Shown piece by piece: positions 1 to 6,119 of a stretch of 14,312 bases of DNA (position 1 is the stretch's first letter; each line of letters begins with the position of its first letter). The stretch comes from Nitrospinota bacterium (GTDB lineage: Bacteria; Nitrospinota; Nitrospinia; UBA9942), in assembly GCA_016234205.1 (NCBI GenBank), contig JACRGN010000247.1:1-14312 (forward strand). The letters are read 5' to 3'. Under the pieces are notes generated by a model, which ran no database searches, was not told the origin of the DNA, and was given only the letters and a program-made list of their open reading frames with translations. Both the position numbers and the translations under genes were made by a program.

Positions 1-288
1 ATGTGATGGCTGTGCGGCAGTGTGGACAATTAATTTAATGTCGGATGAATAAGTTTTGAAGATATCTGAAATTATTTTAAAATCTCGTATGTCTGTATCG
101 TAGTGAGTATAATTTTTGAAGTTAGATATAAGCTCCTGTTTATTCCATTCAGTAGATGCATCTTCACCAAAGAAAACCTTTCTTAGATTATTGTCTATAC
201 CAATTACCCTATATCCTTTATTACAATAAAATTTTACAGTCTCAGAACCAATAAGTCCTGCCGAGCCGGTGACTATTACTACAGACAT
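1..288 (-). CDS. NAD-dependent epimerase, CDP-paratose 2-epimerase-like (5' part only)
   Basis: Reading leftward from the ATG at 286-288, I translated 96 codons with no stop before the window edge, so only the N-terminal third is present. The protein opens with a beta strand and the Rossmann NAD-binding loop TGSAGLIGS (residues 7-15), followed by GIDNNLRKVFFGED and, at the edge, HTAAQPSH. That combination is characteristic of the CDP-paratose/CDP-tyvelose 2-epimerase branch of the extended short-chain dehydrogenases, which invert a sugar nucleotide carbon using bound NAD. The catalytic Tyr-x-x-x-Lys lies outside the window and cannot be checked. Only a weak ribosome site (AAGAAG) precedes the ATG. 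The gene follows a phosphohexomutase and a beta-helix transferase on the same strand, which suggests an activated-sugar pathway for a surface glycan. The substrate is not settled; another epimerase or dehydratase is possible. Confidence 0.85.
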   Translation of the reverse strand, partial: MSVVIVTGSAGLIGSETVKFYCNKGYRVIGIDNNLRKVFFGEDASTEWNKQELISNFKNYTHYDTDIRDFKIISDIFKTYSSDIKLIVHTAAQPSH

Positions 289-330
289 GTTTTATTTCTT
301 CTTGATTTAATGTATAGGAATTTCAATGTT

Positions 331-391
331 GAGCGGTTCGTTCAGGGAACGAACCCTACAGTAGGGTCTGTTCCCCGAACAGACCCCGCTC
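331..391. repeat. Nested double-hairpin palindrome
   Basis: Two perfect 9-bp hairpins with 3-nt loops stand side by side: GGTTCGTTC/GAACGAACC (335-343 with 347-355) and GGTCTGTTC/GAACAGACC (365-373 with 377-385). An outer stem GAGCGG/CCGCTC (331-336 with 386-391) closes them, and the middle can pair as CCCTAC/GTAGGG (354-359 with 361-366). The halves 331-359 and 361-391 are imperfect inverted copies of each other. No T-run follows on either strand, so it is not a standard intrinsic terminator. It fills the gap between the beta-helix gene and the downstream epimerase gene and resembles a REP-type dispersed element. Confidence 0.85.
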
Positions 392-406
392 CTTTACAGA
401 AATATG

Positions 407-1219
407 TTAAACCTTTTTTAAGTTTGATATGTTTTCAATATTGGATTTAATGAAATTATTTGGAGGATAAAATCCTTTCTTCACAGTGATATTTGGATAG
501 ACCCATGAATTTTTACCAATGATGACACAAGGAGATGTAACAGTATTACATCCAATTTCTACATAATCACCCAGCACAGCACCGAACTTTTTTACACCTG
601 TATCTGTAGTCTTTCCCTCTGCATGTATCTTTATTGTATTAATCTTACCGCTTCTTTTTTCCTCTGATGTCCTGAACTGAAGATTTGCAAGCTTTGTCCC
701 TGCACCTAAATTTACATAGCTGCCCACAATGCTGTCACCGATATAGGCAAAATGCCCTGCCTCTGAGTGATTCATGAATATTGAATTTTTTATCTCAGTT
801 GTATGCCCTATTACCGATTTATCCCCCACTATCACATTACCCCTGAAATAAGAACCCTGCCTGATTTCGCAGTCATTACCAATAATTACCGGGGCTTTTA
901 TGAGTGCAGTCGGCTCTAATACTGTGCCGCTTCCCACAAATATCCCCATCTCTTTCAAAAAGAGGTCTGACCTGATTTTAACCTCCCTCCCTACATACAA
1001 TACCTTATCTATCAGGGTATCTTTTTCATCCCTCACCTCCTGAAGGGTTACCCCCTCAATTATCATCTTAGGCTGAACACTCTTTTCTATTTCCTTAAAC
1101 CAGTCCTTTATATATTTGTTAATTCTTCCTGTTACATCCCAGTAATGATTTATGCCTTCAAATATAGCCTTATGCCTGAACTCCGGAAGATGCTCAAATA
1201 AGTCTTCAATTTTTAGCAT
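407..1219 (-). CDS. Left-handed beta-helix transferase, GlmU C-terminal-domain-like
   Basis: A 270-residue protein. Residues 1-85 are a charged, mostly helical N-terminal part; from about residue 92 it becomes hexapeptide repeats (IKAPVIIGNDCEI, VIVGDKSVIGHTTEI) of a left-handed parallel beta-helix. Residues 142-178 closely follow the GlmU acetyltransferase segment: EIKNS, AGHFAYIGD with the His at 156 in the place of the GlmU catalytic His, then VNLGAGT. GlmU acetylates glucosamine-1-phosphate and also carries an N-terminal uridylyltransferase domain; that domain is absent here. The gene lies 47 bases downstream of a phosphohexomutase on the same strand, so a sugar-1-phosphate acyl- or acetyltransferase role is a sensible inference. 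I chose the ATG at 1219 because AGGGAGGGGA sits just upstream; a TTG at 1243 would add eight residues but lies inside a repeat. Substrate unknown. Confidence 0.8.
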   Translation of the reverse strand: MLKIEDLFEHLPEFRHKAIFEGINHYWDVTGRINKYIKDWFKEIEKSVQPKMIIEGVTLQEVRDEKDTLIDKVLYVGREVKIRSDLFLKEMGIFVGSGTVLEPTALIKAPVIIGNDCEIRQGSYFRGNVIVGDKSVIGHTTEIKNSIFMNHSEAGHFAYIGDSIVGSYVNLGAGTKLANLQFRTSEEKRSGKINTIKIHAEGKTTDTGVKKFGAVLGDYVEIGCNTVTSPCVIIGKNSWVYPNITVKKGFYPPNNFIKSNIENISNLKKV

Positions 1220-1220
1220 A

Positions 1221-1230
1221 TCCCCTCCCT
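1221..1230 (-). promoter_or_regulatory. Ribosome binding site deciding the beta-helix gene start
   Basis: On the minus strand the sequence AGGGAGGGGA ends one base before the ATG at 1217-1219, placing its purine core at a usable Shine-Dalgarno distance. It is one of the few strong ribosome sites in the window and supports the ATG start over the upstream TTG at 1243. Confidence 0.6.
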
Positions 1231-1232
1231 TA

Positions 1233-1277
1233 AAACGGTTCAAACAGTTTAAACGGCTTAAACGGTTTAAACCGCTT
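1233..1277. repeat. Five tandem 9-bp units with internal palindromes
   Basis: Five contiguous 9-mers read AAACGGTTC, AAACAGTTT, AAACGGCTT, AAACGGTTT and AAACCGCTT. The array contains the perfect 12-bp palindrome CGGTTTAAACCG (1263-1274). It begins inside the last codons of the phosphohexomutase and fills the gap to the beta-helix gene. On the minus strand the unit places a TAA in the phosphohexomutase frame every nine bases (1267-1269, 1258-1260, 1249-1251), so the gene ends with stacked stop codons. Confidence 0.85.
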
Positions 1278-3036
1278 TTTTAATTTCAGGTATTAGATAA
1301 TCCTTTACCCTCTCGCCTATATATATGAGTTTATCACTATCATTTATTGAACCCCTTACGTTAACACCTGTCTTATCTTCTGTCCCTGAGTTTCTTACAA
1401 AGACACATCCCCGTAAAGAGTTCGGAGTTAGATTTACCCTCTGCTTATCATATATCGCAATATAAATCATATCTGGCTCCTCATCCCTCACTTTCAAAGA
1501 TAATTCTACACTATTTTCAAATTTCTCCATACAGATATTTTTTATAAACCTCTCTAATTTTTTCCATAACTCAGTCCCCTTTGAAAGTCGGGATTTATCA
1601 GTTTTATAAATATAAAATGTTTTTTTTAAGCCATGTTCAAACGGGCTATGCAGTTTTTTAAAATAACCCTTAGAATCTGATTTGCTGAGAATGGATTCTG
1701 ATGCAACAAAGGTATTTATAGCACTCTTTAAGCCGTTTCCGGCAAATACAGAAATTTCTTTATTATCTTTAGTCTTCAAATACCCTTCTGTAATATTGTG
1801 CCCACTCTCCTCACTTCCTATTGCAAACCTATTTGACGGCTGCATTGCCTCTTTAAGAAGCCATTTATCTCCAACCTCTGTGATTACAGCTTTAAACCCA
1901 ATTTTTTCAGCTGCGATGGCAGTATTTATATCGCTCTCTATCGTATTCACATATATAGAGCCTTTATACTTTTCCGGAAGCATTTCCATAAGATACATTG
2001 CCTGTAAAAATGCAGTCTCGTCCCCTGACAATACCATTACAGTATCGTCAAAGGGATTATAATCAATCCTATAGAATCTATCACCATCCGCATCAAATAC
2101 AGCCCCTGCTACCCTTACCTCCCCCTTCTTTATTTCTTCTCTTTTATTCCTTCCAGTTTGGAAGATTTTATTTATAGCTTTGTTCTTTTCAAATCTCTCC
2201 CCCCCCTTAATCATATCGGATGTAATTAGTGATATGCCTTCAAGGGGAACAACACCACAGTTTAGATTTACATCACCGCTGAGGCTGTTATTAACCTCAA
2301 TTATTTTTTTAAATCCCAATCTTTTGAAAATATCAGCCGCAATCCCTGAAAAAGAGCCGTTAGCCGGGTCAACAATCAAAACGATTTTTGAAAAAATGCC
2401 AGATTCCTTAATCCATGAATTTCTTGAATCACAAGAAAATTCAGTAAATACTCTGACTGCGTCATCATGTGCATATTCAAGTTTGCCTAAAAATCCCCTC
2501 GCAGCAAACCACCCCTCACCTTTCTCCTCTCCCCTGAGGGGAGAGGGTGGGGTGAGGGGAATTGATGTTTCAAAAATTTTCTTTGTAAGTCTTATATCAT
2601 CTTCCGGGAAAAATTTCAATCCTGTTGGCTTAAATATTTTAATCCCATTCTGTCCCTTTGGGTTATGGGATGCAGTAATCATAAATCCGCCCTTTGCACC
2701 CTTGTAGAGCATATATATAGGTATTGCAGGTGTAGGGGTTATACCTAAAACTACTGCCTTACCGCCTGCCTTTCTGATTCCGCTCACTGCCGCAGATGTA
2801 AATTCGCCTTCAATGTCGCGGGGGTCCCACCCGATGATTATATCTTCGCCAATATTCATTTCACCACTTTCTATCAAATTGGTCACATGGCAAAAAGTGT
2901 AAAGCTCCATGAACTCTTCAGTAATAAAACCCTTTTCAACAAATGCCTGAAGCGGTGACATCCCTTTTATGGCAGGGTCAGATGATAATCTTACATCTCT
3001 TCTAACACCATCTGTCCCTTGAAGTCTATTAATCAT
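1267..3036 (-). CDS. Phosphohexomutase (phosphomannomutase/phosphoglucosamine mutase family)
   Basis: This enzyme moves phosphate between C6 and C1 of a hexose, supplying sugar-1-phosphate for nucleotide-sugar synthesis in the cytoplasm. All four family signatures are present: the phosphoserine loop ITASHNP (Ser at residue 123), the metal loop DADGDR (315-320), the sugar-binding GSEESGH (407-413) and the phosphate-binding RNSGTEDKT (548-556). At 589 residues it is much longer than the usual 440-470. Residues 160-175 are encoded by a 48-bp palindromic repeat lying exactly in frame between domains 1 and 2. A charged stretch at about 275-307, just before the metal loop, looks like a second, non-repeat insertion. 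No clear ribosome site precedes the ATG. The gene heads a leftward sugar cluster. Sequence alone does not separate mannose, glucose and glucosamine specificity, so I give no symbol. Confidence 0.9.
   Translation of the reverse strand: MINRLQGTDGVRRDVRLSSDPAIKGMSPLQAFVEKGFITEEFMELYTFCHVTNLIESGEMNIGEDIIIGWDPRDIEGEFTSAAVSGIRKAGGKAVVLGITPTPAIPIYMLYKGAKGGFMITASHNPKGQNGIKIFKPTGLKFFPEDDIRLTKKIFETSIPLTPPSPLRGEEKGEGWFAARGFLGKLEYAHDDAVRVFTEFSCDSRNSWIKESGIFSKIVLIVDPANGSFSGIAADIFKRLGFKKIIEVNNSLSGDVNLNCGVVPLEGISLITSDMIKGGERFEKNKAINKIFQTGRNKREEIKKGEVRVAGAVFDADGDRFYRIDYNPFDDTVMVLSGDETAFLQAMYLMEMLPEKYKGSIYVNTIESDINTAIAAEKIGFKAVITEVGDKWLLKEAMQPSNRFAIGSEESGHNITEGYLKTKDNKEISVFAGNGLKSAINTFVASESILSKSDSKGYFKKLHSPFEHGLKKTFYIYKTDKSRLSKGTELWKKLERFIKNICMEKFENSVELSLKVRDEEPDMIYIAIYDKQRVNLTPNSLRGCVFVRNSGTEDKTGVNVRGSINDSDKLIYIGERVKDYLIPEIKKAV
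2512..2559. repeat. In-frame 48-bp palindromic repeat inside the phosphohexomutase
   Basis: Outer arms CCCCTCACC (2512-2520) and GGTGAGGGG (2551-2559) enclose inner arms CTCTCCCCT (2527-2535) and AGGGGAGAG (2537-2545). The element is 48 bases, exactly 16 codons, and encodes PLTPPSPLRGEEKGEG in the host gene. The DNA belongs to a recognisable type of CCCTCACCCC...CTCTCCC dispersed palindrome common in intergenic DNA of many Gram-negative genomes. Here it sits in a coding region and keeps the frame, at a site between catalytic domains 1 and 2 where a surface loop would tolerate it. Confidence 0.9.
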
Positions 3037-3113
3037 AACTGTAGAATTTTATTTTTCTAATATGTCTAAGAGTGTGGAGAGATTCAGAATCAGATGGGCT
3101 CATTTGTAAAATC

Positions 3114-3183
3114 TAACTAACAACTTACCACTTACAACCATAAGAGTTAAGTTATGAGTCGTGATTTGTCAGTTGTGAGTTGT
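3114..3183. repeat. Inverted heptamer array
   Basis: Ten consecutive 7-base steps can be read. The left arm carries units such as CAACTTA, CCACTTA and CAACCAT (3121-3141); the right arm carries the inverse: AAGAGTT, AAGTTAT, GAGTCGT, GATTTGT, CAGTTGT and GAGTTGT (3142-3183). The shared unit is roughly ACAACTY. The array occupies the gap between the PilZ gene stop and the phosphohexomutase start. The rest of this gap (3037-3113) shows nothing recognisable. Confidence 0.8.
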
Positions 3184-3186
3184 CTT

Positions 3187-3804
3187 TCATGCCGTTGGGT
3201 TTTTTAAAAGGACATCTACTTTTTTTATGAAATCCTCAGAAGGCTGCTCATACTCTATACCATAATAAGTTGTATCATACGGAGCCTGTTTTATATTTCT
3301 GATTATTCCCTTAAATGCTACCGGGCTGCTATTTTCATCATACTCAAATGAGAGCTGGATGTGATTTCCCGCCTTGTATTGAAGCATTGTCATTAATTTG
3401 CATCCGCCAAGACTCATGTCCACGATGGTTCCGTCACCAATCTTTTCCATTACAGTTTTTCCATTTTCATTTTTTTCATCCATGATTGATGTCCAGTAGG
3501 ATGTGGATACTCTATGGTGTTTTCTTATAGATACCCCTTCCGTCTTGGCAGGATATTTTATAATAATATTTGGTATCTTTCTCTTGAGAAGGACCGTATC
3601 AATGTTATATGCCATTCCGTCTTCAGCAATAAATTTAACCTTGCATTCAGTATCAGGCATTATGTGAACGAGGGTTGCATCGGGATTGGAGAGTCTGATG
3701 GATATGCTTTCGCCTGCCGAAAACTCCATAATAACCCCCTGATATTTCTTTTCAAAAATCTCCACAAGGATACGAAGCCCTGTATAAAATATATCTTTAA
3801 CCAT
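3187..3804 (-). CDS. PilZ-domain protein, YcgR-like candidate c-di-GMP flagellar brake
   Basis: A soluble 205-residue protein. Residues 1-88 form a beta-rich N-terminal domain resembling the PilZN/YcgR-N part of flagellar brake proteins. The PilZ domain follows with both c-di-GMP ligand motifs intact: RKHHR (RxxxR, Arg 94 and Arg 98) and DMSLGG (D/NxSxxG, 129-134). Near the end YYGIEYEQP is typical of the last PilZ strands. YcgR-type proteins bind c-di-GMP and slow the flagellar motor by contacting the stator or rotor. The gene diverges from motA-motB with 133 bases between starts, so a brake on this stator is a reasonable inference. The ribosome site is weak. It could instead regulate another c-di-GMP output, but the location argues for motility. 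Confidence 0.87.
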   Translation of the reverse strand: MVKDIFYTGLRILVEIFEKKYQGVIMEFSAGESISIRLSNPDATLVHIMPDTECKVKFIAEDGMAYNIDTVLLKRKIPNIIIKYPAKTEGVSIRKHHRVSTSYWTSIMDEKNENGKTVMEKIGDGTIVDMSLGGCKLMTMLQYKAGNHIQLSFEYDENSSPVAFKGIIRNIKQAPYDTTYYGIEYEQPSEDFIKKVDVLLKNPTA

Positions 3805-3848
3805 TATTAATCACTTTTTTCTCTTGATTTTAAGACTGTCTTTATGTA

Positions 3849-3906
3849 TTTTAAAGGGGAAATATTTATTTAAATCCCTTAAAACATTTTTGTATGTTAC
3901 TATAAA
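3849..3906 (+). promoter_or_regulatory. Possible promoter and dyad upstream of motA
   Basis: TTAAAA (3879-3884, four of six matches to the -35 consensus), a 16-base spacer and TATAAA (3901-3906, five of six to the -10) could form a sigma-70-type promoter with a leader of about 25 bases before motA. The -35 overlaps the right arm of an imperfect dyad, TTTTAAAGGG (3849-3858) and CCCTTAAAA (3876-3884), which could be an operator serving both divergent genes. I saw no sigma-28 or sigma-54 consensus. The rest of the divergent region (3805-3937) holds nothing else I recognise. Confidence 0.3.
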
Positions 3907-3937
3907 AGTCAGATAAATAGCAAACTAATTTCAATTT

Positions 3938-4765
3938 ATGTCTACAATTCTTGGGATTATAATTGGCATATCCCTGTTGTTTGTCGCCATTTTTGTAGAA
4001 GGGGGAGGGATTGGATACTTTATAAACCCGGCCTCTATGATGATTGTTATAGGAGGTGTTATTGCAGCCATATTTATCGGCTTCCCCCTGCCGAGGGTAA
4101 TGGGAGTATTCAGGGCTGCGGCACAGGCATTCAGGGCTGACATTCAGCAGCCGTCATGGGTCATAGGACTTATCGTGAGGCTTGCCGTCAAGGCGAGACA
4201 ACAGTCTTTATTGGCTCTGGAGGGAGAGGCGGACAGAATTAATAACAGATTCATAAGGCTTGGATTGGAGATGGTTATAGATGGTCAGCCATCGGACTTA
4301 ATACGGGATGTGTTGGATACAGAGCTTGATGTCCTACAGGTAAGGCATAGAGCCGGCGGACATATATTGAGAACTGCCGCCAAACTTTCACCTGCCTTTG
4401 GACTTATCGGAACGCTTATAGGACTTATATCTATGCTTCGGAGTCTTGGGGCAGAGGCCGGTATGGGAGGACTTGGCAAAGGCATGGCTATATCTCTTGT
4501 AAGTACCTTTTATGGTGTTATGGGAACCAATCTACTTTTCCTGCCTCTGGCAGAAAAACTCCGTTCAAGGACAGATGATGAAGTTTTAAGAACAAAGATA
4601 ATTACGGAGGGTATCCTGATGCTTCAGGCAGGTGCAAATCCCAGGGTTATAGAGAGGAAACTGAATTCATTCCTACCGCCGGATCTGAGGATGTCCCATT
4701 ACGAAAAAATAATTAAGAAAATGCGGGTAGAAACCAAAACAGAAGAATCTGAAGAATTTGTATAA
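3938..4765 (+). CDS. motA: Flagellar motor stator protein MotA
   Basis: With MotB, MotA forms the inner-membrane ion channel whose flow drives flagellar rotation. The 275 residues show the family layout: membrane segments at about 1-22 and 33-50, a long cytoplasmic domain at about 51-147, then segments at about 150-167 and 183-205. The third starts with LSPAFGLIGTLIG, holding the conserved channel proline (152), and the fourth contains TFYGVMGTNLLFLPLAEKL with the second conserved proline (203). In the cytoplasmic loop, Arg 87 and Glu 95 sit where charged residues touch the rotor protein FliG. Length matches the family. Its stop is five bases before the motB ATG, so the two are cotranscribed. 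Hydrophobicity alone does not tell whether the motor uses protons or sodium. Confidence 0.95.
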   Translation: MSTILGIIIGISLLFVAIFVEGGGIGYFINPASMMIVIGGVIAAIFIGFPLPRVMGVFRAAAQAFRADIQQPSWVIGLIVRLAVKARQQSLLALEGEADRINNRFIRLGLEMVIDGQPSDLIRDVLDTELDVLQVRHRAGGHILRTAAKLSPAFGLIGTLIGLISMLRSLGAEAGMGGLGKGMAISLVSTFYGVMGTNLLFLPLAEKLRSRTDDEVLRTKIITEGILMLQAGANPRVIERKLNSFLPPDLRMSHYEKIIKKMRVETKTEESEEFV

Positions 4766-4770
4766 TTACC

Positions 4771-5439
4771 ATGGGGAAAAAAAACTACGATAAAGGCAGA
4801 GAAGACGGTGTAGAGGAAGGATATGAAGATGGAGAAGAGACTGCAATCTGGGCGCTATCATTCAGTGATATGATAATCCAGTTGATGGTCTTTTTTGTCC
4901 TTTTATTATCTATATCAGTTCCAAATGCAGAGCAATTTAATGCGGTGATGGAGCAGCTTCAGTCAAAATTTAAAAAGACGGTTGAACCCACAAAATTAGA
5001 GGCAGTTCAGGAACAGATAGAGAAGCTAATAGTTGATGAAAATCTTTCAAAGGATGTGCATTTAACATCAGATACGAGGGGTATAGTCCTCTTTGCAAGC
5101 GGCGACCTTTTTTTTAAATCAGGAGAATCAGAACTGAATGCTGAAATAAAATATTTCCTTGATAATATCAATGACACAATAAAGGATGTCCCTTATAAAT
5201 TGCTTGTAGAGGGGCATACTGATGATACCCCAATCAAAACGGAGAGATTTCCGTCAAACTGGGAACTGTCATCTGCCCGTGCGAGCAGTGTTGTGAAATA
5301 CTTTATTGAAAAAGGGGTTGCACCTGTCAGACTTTCGGCTGTAGGGTATGCCGAGTATAAACCAAGGTTTCCAAAGACACCCGAAAACCGCCCCAAAAAT
5401 AGGAGGGTGGAGATAGTTATATTGAGGGAAAGGGTGTGA
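4771..5439 (+). CDS. motB: Flagellar motor stator protein MotB
   Basis: MotB anchors the stator to peptidoglycan and carries the ion-binding aspartate. One transmembrane helix lies at about residues 27-48 (WALSFSDMIIQLMVFF), with Asp 33 in the place of the essential channel aspartate. A linker and plug region follow, then an OmpA-like peptidoglycan-binding domain at about 100-218 containing LLVEGHTDDTP, SNWELSSARA and NRRVEIVIL. The first 26 residues are unusually acidic and glycine-rich (GREDGVEEGYEDGEE), unlike the basic tails of well-studied MotB proteins. No ribosome site is evident, and the start is probably translationally coupled to motA. The last seven codons and stop overlap the 3' end of the convergent purN by 23 bases. 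Confidence 0.94.
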   Translation: MGKKNYDKGREDGVEEGYEDGEETAIWALSFSDMIIQLMVFFVLLLSISVPNAEQFNAVMEQLQSKFKKTVEPTKLEAVQEQIEKLIVDENLSKDVHLTSDTRGIVLFASGDLFFKSGESELNAEIKYFLDNINDTIKDVPYKLLVEGHTDDTPIKTERFPSNWELSSARASSVVKYFIEKGVAPVRLSAVGYAEYKPRFPKTPENRPKNRRVEIVILRERV

Positions 5440-6034
5440 ATACCCTTCTTCCTTTGACAACAATTCTTCCCTCTGCAAATAATTTTATTGCCTCTGGATA
5501 TATTCTGTGCTCCTCCTTTAATATCCTTTCAGACAGAATCTCAGGTGTATCTGTATCCATGATCGGGACAACAGACTGTATGATTATTGGTCCGGAATCT
5601 ACACCTTCATCTGCAAAATGGACAGTGGCACCTGTGAATTTTACTCCATAATCCAGTGCCTTTTTTTGAACCTCAAGCCCGGGGAATGCAGGGAGAAGAG
5701 ATGGGTGGATATTTATTATTTTCCTTTTATATTTATTGACAAAATAGGGGGTTAATATCCGCATGAAGCCTGCAAGGCAGACGAGCCCGATATCCTTTTC
5801 CTCCAGTATCTTTATTATTGCCCTATCGTAGTCATCTTTAGATTTGCAAGATGAGGGGTCAATGAATACACCTTCAATATTATGCCTCTTTGCCCTCTCA
5901 AGGGCATAGGCATCCTCTTTATTACTGATAACAACTTTAATCTTTCCATTAATCTTGCCGGATTCAATTGCATCTATTATTGCCTGTAGATTTGAACCCC
6001 TGCCGGATACAAGGACAGCAATTTTTAAAGACAT
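5417..6034 (-). CDS. purN: Phosphoribosylglycinamide formyltransferase PurN
   Basis: PurN transfers a formyl group from 10-formyltetrahydrofolate to GAR, the third step of purine synthesis, in the cytoplasm. The 205 residues match the usual 190-215. They start with the phosphate-binding AVLVSGRGSNLQAI, contain CLAGFMRIL, and hold the catalytic set: Asn 108 and His 110 in NIHPSLLPAFPG, and Asp 146 in DEGVDSGPII. The protein looks complete and functional. It lies 60 bases downstream of the response regulator-LpxC gene on the same strand, with a palindrome between them. No strong ribosome site precedes the ATG. The link to lipid A is probably only operon position. Its 3' end overlaps that of motB. 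Confidence 0.95.
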   Translation of the reverse strand: MSLKIAVLVSGRGSNLQAIIDAIESGKINGKIKVVISNKEDAYALERAKRHNIEGVFIDPSSCKSKDDYDRAIIKILEEKDIGLVCLAGFMRILTPYFVNKYKRKIINIHPSLLPAFPGLEVQKKALDYGVKFTGATVHFADEGVDSGPIIIQSVVPIMDTDTPEILSERILKEEHRIYPEAIKLFAEGRIVVKGRRVFTPFPSI

Positions 6035-6048
6035 AGGAAATTATAAAG

Positions 6049-6119
6049 AAGTGTCAGTGACAGTGATTAGTGTCAGCAAAAAAAATCAACTCCTTTAACT
6101 GACACTGACACTGACACTT
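6049..6119. repeat. GACACT hexamer palindrome between lpxC fusion and purN
   Basis: Perfect 11-bp arms AAGTGTCAGTG (6049-6059) and CACTGACACTT (6109-6119) enclose a second stem AGTGTCAG (6069-6076) and CTGACACT (6099-6106). The right side is a direct hexamer array of about three and a half GACACT units that runs into the 3' end of the LpxC fusion gene and encodes its terminal SVSVSVS. A short A-run (6078-6085 on the plus strand) lies in the loop. It could shape or partially stop transcription into purN, but the T-run is not placed as in a standard terminator. Confidence 0.8.

Noticed and set aside
331..391. Intrinsic terminator after the beta-helix gene
   Set aside because: The hairpins are strong, but no T-run follows on either strand and the element has a nested repeat structure.
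1220..1243. TTG start of the beta-helix gene at 1243
   Set aside because: The TTG lies in a tandem repeat with no ribosome site, while the ATG at 1219 has a strong one.
1682..2707. Plus-strand open frames opposite the phosphohexomutase (1682-2062 and 2180-2707)
   Set aside because: They are antisense to a gene with clear family motifs and show no recognisable protein features. Similar frames opposite the kinase, regulator and mutS were dropped for the same reason.
3114..3183. CRISPR-like array
   Set aside because: The repeat units are only 7 bases with no unique spacers and are arranged as an inverted array; no cas genes are nearby.
3805..3937. Sigma-28 or sigma-54 flagellar promoter for motA
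   Set aside because: I looked for TAAA...GCCGATAA and TGGCAC...TTGCA patterns and found no acceptable match.
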